From contig NZ_JARFTR010000207.1 of assembly GCF_029167235.1 (NCBI RefSeq), positions 30,704-94,703 on the forward strand: 64,000 nucleotides of DNA, given 5' to 3'. The position numbers and the translations under genes were made by a program. The notes under the pieces were generated by a model that was given only the letters and a program-made list of their open reading frames with translations, was not told the origin of the DNA and did not search any database. Of the stretch, positions 44,366 to 53,675 are shown piece by piece (the first letter of the stretch is position 1; each line of letters begins with the position of its first letter). This DNA comes from Kamptonema sp. UHCC 0994. Its GTDB lineage: Bacteria > Cyanobacteriota > Cyanobacteriia > Cyanobacteriales > Microcoleaceae.

Positions 44366-45229
44366 TTAAACCATCATCAGGTCTAGCTCTTCTTCCTCTC
44401 TGGCAACTTGAGGTGCAGGATTGAGGTAGAAGTCAGACAATAAAGAGAATAATTCGCGATCGGGGGTGTCGTTGGGTACTACGCCCTCTGGACAAGCCAA
44501 TATCTGATCGGCGATGTTTAGGTAGTAATCGCAGACGTAGTTCAGAGAAGGATCGCTCTCTGCCATTTCAAACAGCGTTTTGCCTTTGACGCGGGAAATC
44601 CGAATATCTTCGATCAGAGGCAGCACTTCCAGCACTGGCATGGGTACTGTCTCTATATACTTTTCGATCAAATCGCGCTTTGAGGTGCGGTTGCCGATTA
44701 GTCCGGCGAGGCGTAGAGGGTGAGTCCGAGCTTTTTCGCGCACTGAGGCGGCGATCCGGTTGGCGGCAAATAAGGCATCAAAGCCATTGTCGGTGACGAT
44801 CATGCAGTAGTCGGCATAGTTTAAGGGAGCCGCAAAACCGCCGCAAACTACGTCGCCGAGTACGTCAAACAAAATGATGTCGTACTCATCAAAGGCGTTG
44901 AGTTCTTTGAGCAATTTTACGGTTTCGCCGACGACGTAGCCGCCGCAACCAGCACCAGCGGGAGGGCCCCCTGCTTCTACGCAGTCAACGCCGCCATAGC
45001 CTTTGTAGATGACATCTTCGGGCCAAACGTCTTCGTAGTGAAAGTCTTTCTCCTGAAGGGTGTCGATAATTGTCGGGATCAGGAAGCCTGTGAGGGTAAA
45101 TGTGCTGTCGTGCTTGGGATCGCAGCCAATTTGCAGCACTTTTTTGCCGCGCCGTGCTAGGGCAACTGAGATGTTGCAGCTAGTTGTCGATTTCCCAATG
45201 CCACCTTTTCCGTAAACTGCTAGTTTCAC
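44366..45229 (-). CDS. chlL: light-independent protochlorophyllide reductase iron protein
   Basis: 287 residues. [19 protein letters not shown] is the NifH-like P-loop; the 4Fe-4S cysteines are in [14 protein letters not shown] and [18 protein letters not shown]-dependent electron donor to ChlN/ChlB. The C-terminus ends in an acidic tail ([11 protein letters not shown]). First gene of the cluster, so its promoter should lie in 45230-45600. Confidence 0.97.
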   Translation of the reverse strand: MKLAVYGKGGIGKSTTSCNISVALARRGKKVLQIGCDPKHDSTFTLTGFLIPTIIDTLQEKDFHYEDVWPEDVIYKGYGGVDCVEAGGPPAGAGCGGYVVGETVKLLKELNAFDEYDIILFDVLGDVVCGGFAAPLNYADYCMIVTDNGFDALFAANRIAASVREKARTHPLRLAGLIGNRTSKRDLIEKYIETVPMPVLEVLPLIEDIRISRVKGKTLFEMAESDPSLNYVCDYYLNIADQILACPEGVVPNDTPDRELFSLLSDFYLNPAPQVAREEEELDLMMV

Positions 45230-45891
45230 TGTGTTCTCCTATAGGTTCCTATCAAAACTATTGAGACGGTATTTGCTTGTCGGCGCAATTTATGTGCGCT
45301 TTGTTTGCGGCTACCCTATGCCTTTGATTCAAATTTGGATTGACCTTCTTTTGCTCCTTGATGGCATTATTGTCTAACTTCTCTAGAAAATAAAGCGGGG
45401 CTATAGAGAGGTTGGGCAGCAAATTTGATTATTTTTGATTTTGAAATTAATAAACTTGCTATTTGAGACTATAAACCAATTTCCAAGCTTTTTTTGAATT
45501 TTTTAGTGTATTTATGTTAACTTTTTTATATAAAGAGGTACAAAGTTAAATAAAATTAAGGTTCCTAATAAATTCTGCTACTGACTCCAAATCTCCCCTC
45601 TGACTATTTAATTACTGACGATCTCTAGGTTATATAAGCATAAATACTTAAATAGCAGAATTAAATTAGAGTTAATCCCAGTAATCACACCTATTGATGC
45701 TGAAACTTAAGTTTGATTGAGATGTGGGTGAGGGTTTTGGAAAGTAAGAGAGGATTTTTGTTAAAAATTATTAATTTTGTGTAATTGGGATAGTCGAATG
45801 TAACGCCGCCCTCTGGGCGGTATCTTTTTTTATTCTTTTTCCCTTCTTCCCCTTCTTCCCTAGCCCCTAGCCCCTAGCCCCTAGCCCCTTC
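45230..45891. other. 660-bp gene-free region upstream of chlL
   Basis: AT-rich leader region for chlL. At 45800-45824 there is a lone CGCC hairpin of the mini-element family, and at 45858-45888 an array of four CCCTAGC heptamers ending just before the stop codon of the TpsB gene. No RNA gene or small ORF recognised; the promoter boxes are not obvious. Confidence 0.7.
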
Positions 45892-48189
45892 TTAAGGGCT
45901 GTAGATGACACTGAAGTAGAAGCCTGAGTCTTGGGCATTGTTGCCCTTATCTTGAATGCTAATTATAGGAAGAGCGTAGTCTATACGCACATTGACTTTA
46001 GGCATGGGTTCCCAAAGTATGCCTAAACCGATGCCAGCTAGAAATGCGCGATCGCCGCCGAAAATACTTGTATTAGGAAAAGCGATTTTATTGGGATTAT
46101 TCTGGGAATTCCAGACCATACCCATATCAATAAACGGTGCTAACTGAAGAGTAGGGGCTTTAGAGGAAGGATCTCGATCTATAGTAATTCGGTCTTCAAC
46201 AGAGAATCGGAAACCATTATCGCCCGATCGCACATTTTGCCGATAGCCCCGTAAAGATTGCCCGCCGCCAATCACAAACTGCTGAGATGGTAACAAGCTA
46301 TTGGCTGAGAGTTGCAAATCTGCCTGTAAAATCAGCAAATGATTTTCATTCAGCCTTTGTACCCGTTGCACCTGACCTAGCCAGCTAAAAAATAGCCCAT
46401 CAGGAACCGGAGATTCATTGACAGTAGCATCGAATAAGCCAGTACCGATGCTGAATTGCGATCGCAGAGCCCAAGCCCCGCGAGGATCGCGGCGAATGTA
46501 GTCCTGTCCTATCTTAATCACGCTCGTAGTAGTAACGCCTGTATTGCTACCCTCTTCCCCTGGGCCCAAACCAAAGGGAAAGGGATCGCCCGCGAGATAA
46601 GTGCGACCCCTCTGATAAGTAAAACCGAGAGATACGGCAAACTCCTGTATCGGCGATCGCAATAACGGCTGGCGATAACTGATTTCATACAGGTGAGATT
46701 TCCCGGAAATATCGAACTGATCGAAAGGTGCTTGAACAATACTGTTGCGATTTGGTGCTACTCTCAATTGCACCGTACCGTTCATCGCATTAACGGGAAT
46801 GCGGTAACTAAAGTCAAAAACATCAGAGTCGCCAATAGCCCGGTAATAAGCAGCAGCTAATTCATCACCCCTACCAGTAATATTACGGTGACGGACATTC
46901 ACGCCCAAACGCTCTGAACCAACGCTAGGCGGTGAATAATTATCAATACTGAAGTTAGCTTGAAAGGCGTTAGCTTCAATGACGCGGACGATCAGGATGC
47001 TCTCGCCTTCCTTGTCCCCGGCTCGCAGGCTTGCTTCTACATTGTCAAATAAAGGATCGACACGGAGGAGTCTAAGTTGGTCTTCTAGCTTGGCGGTACT
47101 TAGAGGTCGTCCGGCCCCCAACCGAATACGGCTGCGGACGTAGGATGGATTTAAGCGTTTGGTTCCTTCGACTTCAATTTTGGCCAGCTTTCCTTCGATT
47201 ACCTGAATTTGAACTTTACCATCGCTGATGGTTTGAGGTGGGACAACGGCTCTGGAGGTGATGTAGCCGCGATCGAGGTAAATAGTAGTAATTTTATCTG
47301 CTGCTTCCCTGAGTTGTTCTAGGGTAACGGAACGCCCTTCTAGGGGTTTAACGATCGCATCAATCTCTTCACGAGTCAAAATTGTGCTGCCAACGACATC
47401 GATTTTCTGCACTGGAATGGGCACATTTGGCAGTTCTGGCTGTGGTGAAGGCGTTGGTTGAGGTTCTACTTGCGGTGGTGCTTGGGGCGGTTCTGGGGTT
47501 GGTTGCGGGGGTGGTTGGAGGAAGCGATCGCGATTGGGATCTGGAGTGAGATTAGAAGGATTTAGATCCCCAGGATCTACATTTGAAGGATTTAGATTAG
47601 AAGGCTGATTTGGGTTTGTCTGAGCCAGGAAGTTGCAGGTTTGCTGTTGACAAGTTGCAGGTTTTGAGGTTTGAACTGAAAACTGCTGTAGGTCGCCCCA
47701 AGATGTCTTAAAGCTGGGTTTTTCCTGTGGGTGAGATTCTGAATCTAGGTTGCTTTTGGAAGGAGCTAGTTTTTGGGATCGATCTAAGAGAGATTGTGAC
47801 TCGATGGGGCGATGTCGGCTGCTGGCTAAGCCTACGGGAATTTCAGTTAAAATCAAATTAGAGGATTCCGGCTCAGAGTTGGTCTGCTTTGCCCCTAAAT
47901 CATCTAAATCATTAAATACTCCTACTAATTCTCTCTCTTCAGCGCTGCTTTCCTGTTTTGCTGCTGGTTGATCGTCTGTTGCTGCGTCCTTTTGGGGTTT
48001 TTGACCTTGCTCTGCAACACTATCCCATGCCCCGGATTCTGCATCTGCTTGATTTGCCGTCAGAGTTGGCTTGAGTGAGATGTCAAGAGTTTGGGAAAGA
48101 GCGTCGTTGCTACAAAAGCAAGCGATCAGGACTGCACTGGGAATTGAGACCCCACACCGAAACATGACTTGACTTGCACTCCAGGGCAT
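45892..48189 (-). CDS. TpsB/FhaC-type outer membrane pore of two-partner secretion
   Basis: 765 residues. An N-terminal signal (IPSAVLIACFC...ALSQ), 200 residues of low complexity, a proline-rich segment (PPPQPTPEPPQAPPQVEPQP), then a POTRA domain (VQKIDVVGSTILTREEIDAIVKPLEGRSVTLEQLREAADKITTIYLDRGYITSRAVVP), a second POTRA-like part and a ShlB-type 16-strand beta-barrel (NFSIDNYSPPSVGSERLGVNVRHRNITGRGDEL ... GGGQSLRGYRQN). It exports large adhesin-like proteins; no TpsA gene is within this window. Lies with a DUF928 gene on the same strand. Confidence 0.93.
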   Translation of the reverse strand: MPWSASQVMFRCGVSIPSAVLIACFCSNDALSQTLDISLKPTLTANQADAESGAWDSVAEQGQKPQKDAATDDQPAAKQESSAEERELVGVFNDLDDLGAKQTNSEPESSNLILTEIPVGLASSRHRPIESQSLLDRSQKLAPSKSNLDSESHPQEKPSFKTSWGDLQQFSVQTSKPATCQQQTCNFLAQTNPNQPSNLNPSNVDPGDLNPSNLTPDPNRDRFLQPPPQPTPEPPQAPPQVEPQPTPSPQPELPNVPIPVQKIDVVGSTILTREEIDAIVKPLEGRSVTLEQLREAADKITTIYLDRGYITSRAVVPPQTISDGKVQIQVIEGKLAKIEVEGTKRLNPSYVRSRIRLGAGRPLSTAKLEDQLRLLRVDPLFDNVEASLRAGDKEGESILIVRVIEANAFQANFSIDNYSPPSVGSERLGVNVRHRNITGRGDELAAAYYRAIGDSDVFDFSYRIPVNAMNGTVQLRVAPNRNSIVQAPFDQFDISGKSHLYEISYRQPLLRSPIQEFAVSLGFTYQRGRTYLAGDPFPFGLGPGEEGSNTGVTTTSVIKIGQDYIRRDPRGAWALRSQFSIGTGLFDATVNESPVPDGLFFSWLGQVQRVQRLNENHLLILQADLQLSANSLLPSQQFVIGGGQSLRGYRQNVRSGDNGFRFSVEDRITIDRDPSSKAPTLQLAPFIDMGMVWNSQNNPNKIAFPNTSIFGGDRAFLAGIGLGILWEPMPKVNVRIDYALPIISIQDKGNNAQDSGFYFSVIYSP

Positions 48190-48542
48190 AAAATATTTGC
48201 TCTTTAATTAATTTGTTGGCTACTTTATCATGCCAGTTTATCTTATTTAAAATTCAGTAGTCACAAATCAGGAGTCAGAAGTAAGGAGTGATAATTAATT
48301 CGGGTTGCAGGAGAATTGGATAGCGCGATCGTCGTTATCACTGGCGATCGCATCATCAAAAATATATCATGCTGAGGGATGTATTCTGAATTCTTATATT
48401 CTTAATTAAGAGCAGTAGCTTACCCAATTTAAAACTGCTATCAGCCGCTCGCTATATTAGTACAGAAGACAGGCAAAATTCTTCCCTCATTCCCTCATTG
48501 TTTCCTCGTTCCGCTTTTTGCCTGCCTCCCTACATCCCTGAA
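48190..48542. other. 350-bp gap between the DUF928 and TpsB genes
   Basis: AT-rich, with one HIP1 motif near 48345. I see no gene, RNA or clear terminator. Confidence 0.6.
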
Positions 48543-49400
48543 TTAATTTGTGGGAATCAATTGGATTTGCACCAAGGGTTGTTGGGCTATTTTTTCTAGC
48601 TCAACTGCATTCAAAAGTTCCATCCACTTGACTGTTAGTGCTGAATCAGCGGGCTGGGAACGACGCAGATCCGCTAAGGTAGTTATATATTCATACCATA
48701 AGGATTCTTTGGCGTAAATGCTAAGGCGATCGCTTGCCGATGTAGCTCGATCTAACTGAGATTTCAAGTCTGCTGACATTTCAACGCGGTTGATCCAGCC
48801 AGAAACTACAATATCCGCCTCGTTGTCATTGGGGTTACACTTAATAGTAAAATACCAATGGTAATTTTTGCCAACTTCTAGGGAAGCGGCATTGGCAGTA
48901 GGAAGAGTAACGCTAACAATGCCGGGGGCCTTAGCGATCATCCTAAAGCTACTTTTATAAACAGTTTTGTCAGCTTCATCGGCTAACTCAAACTCAACTG
49001 TTTTGTCAAAGGTAGTGGGAACATAGTAAAAGAATGTCGGATTCCCTGATACCGTCCGCCCCATAGTTGATTTGGGAATCAATGCAGTGGTATTGGTAGG
49101 ACATTCTTCTGGGCCGCGAGTACCGCCGCCTTCCCGACGACCGGGGACTCCCCGATCTGGGGGTTCAAAGGCGTTCCAACTGGCATCTGGCCGCTGAGTG
49201 CTTGCTGAACCTCCATTTTGGATGGTAGGTTCGACGGTTTGCCAGTTACCTGGTATTTGTTGAGTAGATGCGCGATCGCCTGCCTCTGACAAGATATTCG
49301 CCGCCATTGCCTCCCTTGGGAAGCTAGAGGTAGCAACTATGTCTAGAGACAGAGCTAAGGAAAGAAATGCAATGTGTAGAGGAGCCTTTGTCCAAGCCAT
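48543..49400 (-). CDS. DUF928 secreted protein
   Basis: About 285 residues from the ATG at 49400 (MAWTKAPLHIAFLSLALSLD, a signal peptide). A Gly/Pro/Ser-rich segment (EPPDRGVPGRREGGGTRG) leads into the DUF928 core: TALIPKSTMGRTVSGNPTFFYYVP, VSVTLPT, LEVGKNYHWYFTIKCNPND, WINRVEM, then a helical C-terminus (YAKESLWYEYITTLADLRR). DUF928 genes commonly accompany TpsB or CHASE2/adhesin loci in cyanobacteria; function unknown. Confidence 0.88.
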   Translation of the reverse strand: MAWTKAPLHIAFLSLALSLDIVATSSFPREAMAANILSEAGDRASTQQIPGNWQTVEPTIQNGGSASTQRPDASWNAFEPPDRGVPGRREGGGTRGPEECPTNTTALIPKSTMGRTVSGNPTFFYYVPTTFDKTVEFELADEADKTVYKSSFRMIAKAPGIVSVTLPTANAASLEVGKNYHWYFTIKCNPNDNEADIVVSGWINRVEMSADLKSQLDRATSASDRLSIYAKESLWYEYITTLADLRRSQPADSALTVKWMELLNAVELEKIAQQPLVQIQLIPTN

Positions 49401-49683
49401 GATGAACCAGCCTTCAGGTGAACCTAGCAACTTTGTTAGACGGCTTCATTGTATCTAATGTTCCACGCGATCTAGTAACCTCTCGTACTTAATTTATATC
49501 TTTTGGTAGATAGGATTGATTTTACTGCTAAAAGCCAGTAGTTAGATTCACCCTCTCGCCGTTGAATGCTAGCCTAACTCTCAATGAGGCCGACAACTAG
49601 GCGTGCGCTGGCACGGTGCAGTGATGCCTGTTGATTTTCACGGGCTATCGGTTTGATTTTCATACTACCCACACTCAATTATC

Positions 49684-51375
49684 ATGCACCTCAATTCACC
49701 CGCTCTTTCAGATCAAGGGATTTCACGGCTGCGGACGGTTAGGCCCATAGGAGTCTTGGCAATACATGGTATTGCGTTTTTAGGGGATGCACTCTTTGGT
49801 CTCGATCAACCAGGGGGATTGCTGGTTTCGATCGATCCTGAAACTGACAGTACAACTGTCTTAAATCCCTGTCAGGTGGCTGAGTTTGTGGATGCGACTG
49901 GTTTAGCTATTTGGGAAGATAGTCTCTGGTTTGTCCGAGATGACAGCGTATACTTCTGTCCAGGTGCAATTCGCGATGGTTCTATTACTGAGATCAAACC
50001 TCAGCATTTTGTTTCGCTTCCTTATTCTGTAAATGGGGTTGCAGTTTGGAATTCTACGGTTTATGTGACTTGTCAGAAAGCAGGTTGCATTTTTGTTTTT
50101 AACCGTAATAATCGCAAAGAGATTACTCGGTTTTACGCCCCTGGTATTGGGGTTGAAAATATTACGGTGCGGGGTGAGGAACTTTGGGTTTGCGATGCGA
50201 CGGAACAAACGGTTTACTGTTTGGAACGGGGGACTGGGGAAGTTCGCTTTAATGTATTAACGCCGTTTGAATCTCCTGCGGGTTTAGCTTTTCACAAAGA
50301 TGTTGCAACTGGGCAAGATGTTCTTTATGTTGCTTATTCTGGGGAAGAACTTTACATCCGAGACGATCCAAATTCGGACGATCCTTATCAGTTGACTACG
50401 CGCGATCGCACTTTTATTCACCCCTTATATTTTCATTACAATGAACGGGATCGCTATGCTGTTTCTAATGGTTTTCTGATGGAGATGTCTTATGTGGAGG
50501 AACTTGCTCCTCTGGATGAGGTACACATAGATAATCTAGAATGGCGAATTGCAATGCCTTCAGAAACCGATCGCCAAAAGGTGCGACAAATTTCACCGAT
50601 TGGAATGCCTTTTACTGAAGAAATCCACGATGGAGAACGAGTGGCGGTGTTTAAGTTTGACCCGCTACGCGCAAATGAACGGCGAATTTTTGGCTGGAAA
50701 GCTCTTTTGGAAGTCAGGAGTATTAAGTATGAAATTACTCCGCGCGATGTGGAAAAAGCTCCGGCATTAACGCCGGAATTTCAAGCTAAGTATTTGGTGG
50801 ATGATGATAATTTAGCAATGGATTCGGATATTGTTCGTGCTGCTGCTAAGGAGGCAATTGGAACTGAAACAAATGTTCTCCGAAAGTTATTGAGCATTCG
50901 TAATTATGTTTATGATTGCCTTTCTTACAGTATCCGGCCGCACATTGATACACCTGATGTTGTACTTCGGCGGGGCACTGGTTCCTGCGGGGAGTATGTG
51001 GGAGTGTTGTTAGCTTTAGCTAGGTTAAATGGGATTGCTTGTCGCACTATTGGCCGCTATAAGTGTCCGGCTTTTGCTGATAGGAAGGGTGTGCCTTTGT
51101 CGCCGGATTTTAATCATGTTTGGCTGGAGTTTTATATACCGGGGTTTGGCTGGGTACCGATGGAGTCTAATCCTGATGATATTCAAGAGCGTGGCCCTTA
51201 TCCTTTACGATTTTTTATGGGTCTGGCTTGGTATCATGTGGAAATCGGTAAAGGGATTCGTTTTCAAAGTCTCAAGAGTGGGGGACTTCCTTTGAATAAG
51301 GAGGAAGTTTCGGTGGGAACCTTGGCGATTAATCACGTTAGGTTTACAATTTTGTCAGAGTTGTCAGGTAATTGA
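49684..51375 (+). CDS. beta-propeller plus transglutaminase-like protein
   Basis: 563 residues. The N-terminal half (20-260) reads as propeller blades of NHL/SMP-30 kind (GVLAIHGIAFLGDALFGLDQPGGLLVSIDPETD, GLAIWEDSLWFVRDDSVYFC, GVAVWNSTVYVTCQKAGCIFVFNR, ENITVRGEELWVCDATEQTVYCLE). The C-terminal half is a transglutaminase-like domain: Cys435 (TGSCGEYVGVLLALARLNG), His478 (FNHVWLEFY) and, where most family members have Asp, Glu494 (GWVPMESNPDD). Likely a peptidase or amidase-like fold acting on an unknown ligand. No signal peptide. Confidence 0.82.
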   Translation: MHLNSPALSDQGISRLRTVRPIGVLAIHGIAFLGDALFGLDQPGGLLVSIDPETDSTTVLNPCQVAEFVDATGLAIWEDSLWFVRDDSVYFCPGAIRDGSITEIKPQHFVSLPYSVNGVAVWNSTVYVTCQKAGCIFVFNRNNRKEITRFYAPGIGVENITVRGEELWVCDATEQTVYCLERGTGEVRFNVLTPFESPAGLAFHKDVATGQDVLYVAYSGEELYIRDDPNSDDPYQLTTRDRTFIHPLYFHYNERDRYAVSNGFLMEMSYVEELAPLDEVHIDNLEWRIAMPSETDRQKVRQISPIGMPFTEEIHDGERVAVFKFDPLRANERRIFGWKALLEVRSIKYEITPRDVEKAPALTPEFQAKYLVDDDNLAMDSDIVRAAAKEAIGTETNVLRKLLSIRNYVYDCLSYSIRPHIDTPDVVLRRGTGSCGEYVGVLLALARLNGIACRTIGRYKCPAFADRKGVPLSPDFNHVWLEFYIPGFGWVPMESNPDDIQERGPYPLRFFMGLAWYHVEIGKGIRFQSLKSGGLPLNKEEVSVGTLAINHVRFTILSELSGN

Positions 51376-51378
51376 AGT

Positions 51379-51437
51379 GTTAACGGTTAACTGTTAACTG
51401 TTAACTGTTAACTGTTAACTGTTAACGGTTAACTGTT
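51379..51437. repeat. heptamer tandem repeat (GTTAACT/GTTAACG)n
   Basis: About eight units, starting four bases after the transglutaminase stop codon and ending 24 bases before the small gene at 51462. Confidence 0.88.
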
Positions 51438-51461
51438 GAATGTAAAATTTTAGGAGGAATT

Positions 51462-51599
51462 ATGGAATTCTCGGCTGTTAATTTGCTGGTTTGGGTGGCG
51501 TTTGCGCTGTTGGTTGTTGTTACTGGCGGTGTTCTTTATTTGACGGCGCTTGAGTGGCGCGATCGCAGAATGCAGGAGAAAATTAAGCGCAAAGGCTAG
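51462..51599 (+). CDS. 45-residue single-helix membrane protein, NdhP-like
   Basis: A short gene below usual length cut-offs: MEFSAVNLLVWVAFALLVVV, then TGGVLYLTALEWRDRRMQEK and a basic end. It is preceded by a textbook TAGGAGGAATT ribosome-binding site (51451-51460). One transmembrane helix followed by YLTxxEWRDRR, which resembles my memory of NdhP, the ~44-residue NDH-1 subunit of cyanobacteria. Size, topology and the EWRDRR tail fit; the assignment needs an alignment. Function otherwise unknown. Confidence 0.7.
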   Translation: MEFSAVNLLVWVAFALLVVVTGGVLYLTALEWRDRRMQEKIKRKG

Positions 51600-51965
51600 C
51601 TAGTATTTGTTGACAAATCAAATGTATTGTGATATTTGATTAATTTGTGGTAGGCGATCTCTTTACGGATTGCCTTACAATGTTGCATAACTCTTATTTA
51701 TCCTCTGGGTCATTGATGAGGCGATCGCACAATTTTTCCTCAAATTGTATAAACTGCTACATTTATTTTGATATTCGGGAAGTAATGTATACAGTATACA
51801 AAACTTGTATTTGCCCTCAGAAGTTCTTAATCCCTGTTCAAGAGTGCATTTTAGTTATTTACGAATAACTTCTGAGTGTTGTCTTCTTCCAAGTAACGAT
51901 CGCACCAGCAATCTACTATTCAATTTTTCTCCTAGCCTCAATCCCCATTATTTGGAGCATATTTT
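51600..51965. other. 366-bp gap with no recognised feature
   Basis: AT-rich, one HIP1 motif near 51719. An open frame at 51647-51868 has no ribosome-binding site and an unlikely composition. I see nothing else. Confidence 0.6.
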
Positions 51966-53210
51966 ATGACTATTACATTAATCCCTGTAGTCAATGGTTC
52001 ACGCCTCGATCGCAGCATTTACCAACTCGCAGAAATCGGTAAATTACCAAACGGCGGCGTAAGTCGAGTAGCATTCACAAAAGAAGACTTACTAGCACGT
52101 CAATTAGTACAATCTTGGATGATTGACGCAGGCATGACTGTTCGCATTGATACAGCCGGAAACATCATCGGTAGGTATGCTGGAAGGCAAGAAGGAACAC
52201 CCGCACTAGCAACAGGATCGCACATTGATACAGTTCCCGTAGGCGGCCGCTACGACGGAGTTTTAGGAGTATTAGCAGGCATCGAAGTAGTGCGAGTGCT
52301 GCATGAAAATGGCATCCGACTAAATCATGCGATCGAAGTAATTGTATTCACCGATGAAGAATGCACCGTCATTGGTTGTAAAGCGATGGCTGGTAATGTC
52401 CTTAATGACCCAGAATATTACCGCCGCAATGATGATACTCCCATTCAAACTTGTTTAGAACAAATTGGCGGCGATTGGTCAAAAATAGCAACAGCCAAAC
52501 GCAATCCGAGTGAAATTTCCGCCTTCGTAGAACTGCACGTCGAACAAGGCGGCGTATTAGAAAATACAGGCGATCCGATTGGAGTTGTCAAAGGCATTGT
52601 CGGACAATATCGCTACGCAGTAACAGTTACAGGCCGTCCCAATCACGCCGGAACTACACCCATGAATATGAGAAAAGATGCCTTAGTTGCAGCAGCTCAA
52701 ATGGTACTAGCTGTAAATAAAATAGGCGTTGAAACTCCGGGAGAACAGGTCGCAACAGTAGGATACTTCAACGTTTCACCAAATGCAGCGAATACTGTAC
52801 CAGCAAAAGTTGATTTTAAAATTGATTTGCGCGACCTTTCCCAAAGTCATTTAGATGACTTACTAGGAAAAATTAAACAGGAATTTAATGCGATCGCCTC
52901 TGCTACCCAGACAGAAGTAGTTATGACTCAGACTTTGCACGTATTACCTACGCTTGCTGCTACACAGATACAAGATGCGATCGCGCAAGTTTGCCAAGAA
53001 TTAAACTTAAGCCATTACTATTTACCCAGTCGAGCCGGCCATGACGCTCAAGAAATAGGACGTTTTACTGACATGGGGATGATTTTTGTTCCTAGCCTTG
53101 CTGGAATTAGCCATGCAGAAGATGAATATACATCTCCAGAGCAATGTACGGAGGGAGCCAACGTATTGCTGCAAACATTTCTGAAACTAGATCGGCTCTA
53201 TTCAGTTTAG
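51966..53210 (+). CDS. M20-family amidohydrolase (allantoate/N-carbamoyl amino acid hydrolase type)
   Basis: 414 residues. Metal ligands: His in GSHIDTVPVGGRYDG, the bridging Asp of YDGVLG, Glu-Glu in FTDEECTVIG, His in VELHVEQG and the C-terminal His in GISHAEDEYTSPE. The substrate-binding region GRPNHAGTTPM...RKDAL and RDLSQ match the AllC/HyuC/Zn-dependent hydrolase group, which split ureido or amide bonds of allantoate, ureidoglycine or N-carbamoyl amino acids. The exact substrate is not settled by the sequence. Cytoplasmic. Confidence 0.92.
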   Translation: MTITLIPVVNGSRLDRSIYQLAEIGKLPNGGVSRVAFTKEDLLARQLVQSWMIDAGMTVRIDTAGNIIGRYAGRQEGTPALATGSHIDTVPVGGRYDGVLGVLAGIEVVRVLHENGIRLNHAIEVIVFTDEECTVIGCKAMAGNVLNDPEYYRRNDDTPIQTCLEQIGGDWSKIATAKRNPSEISAFVELHVEQGGVLENTGDPIGVVKGIVGQYRYAVTVTGRPNHAGTTPMNMRKDALVAAAQMVLAVNKIGVETPGEQVATVGYFNVSPNAANTVPAKVDFKIDLRDLSQSHLDDLLGKIKQEFNAIASATQTEVVMTQTLHVLPTLAATQIQDAIAQVCQELNLSHYYLPSRAGHDAQEIGRFTDMGMIFVPSLAGISHAEDEYTSPEQCTEGANVLLQTFLKLDRLYSV

Positions 53211-53652
53211 CAATTATAGGACTAAAGCCCTGGCATAAGCGATCGATGCAAGTTGATCGACATAGGTTTTGTATGTCATTGCGTTGGCGTAGCCTGCGCG
53301 TAGCGCTTTAACAAGTGAAGCAATCTTAAGACTTTGCGATTGCTTCACTTCGTTCGCAATGACACCATTAGCCATTAGCTATTAAGTACCTGGACAAAAA
53401 TAAACAGTGCCATGCGAGGGTTGCGGAACCACCTAAAGTCCTTGCGATTGCTTCACTTCGTTCGCAATGACACCATTAGCCATTAGCAATTAGCCATTAG
53501 CCATTAGCCATTATAGGACTTATGCACTTACTCTGATTTCTGTCATTACGAGCGAAGCGAAGTAATCGCAACCTTTTATTTTTAGAGGATACTGCGTAAG
53601 TCCTGCATTGGCAATTAGTAATTAGCTATTACCCATCGTACATCATTTACCT
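53211..53652. repeat. 440-bp repeat-filled intergenic region
   Basis: Contains two copies of GATTGCTTCACTTCGTTCGC followed by AATGACACCATTAGCCATTAGC (near 53338 and 53449), a CCATTAG heptamer array (53473-53513) and one mini-element (53515-53604). Also GCGTAGCCTGCGCGTAGCGC near 53287. No gene. Confidence 0.8.
53515..53604. mobile_element. complete mini-element with a third kind of core
   Basis: AGGACTTATGCA (53515-53526) and TGCGTAAGTCCT (53593-53604). The inside is GTCATTACGAGCGAAGCGAA and GTAATCGCAA rather than a CGCC or CCGG hairpin. Confidence 0.72.
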
Positions 53653-53675
53653 AAAAAGGGCAATATATCACCCTT
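53653..53675 (-). terminator. short hairpin terminator of the porin gene
   Basis: On the minus strand AAGGG-TGATATATTG-CCCTT followed by TTT, beginning inside the porin stop codon. The stem is short. Confidence 0.5.

Noticed and set aside
51647..51868. 73-codon plus-strand frame
   Set aside because: No ribosome-binding site and a Cys/Tyr/Ile-rich composition typical of AT-rich non-coding DNA.
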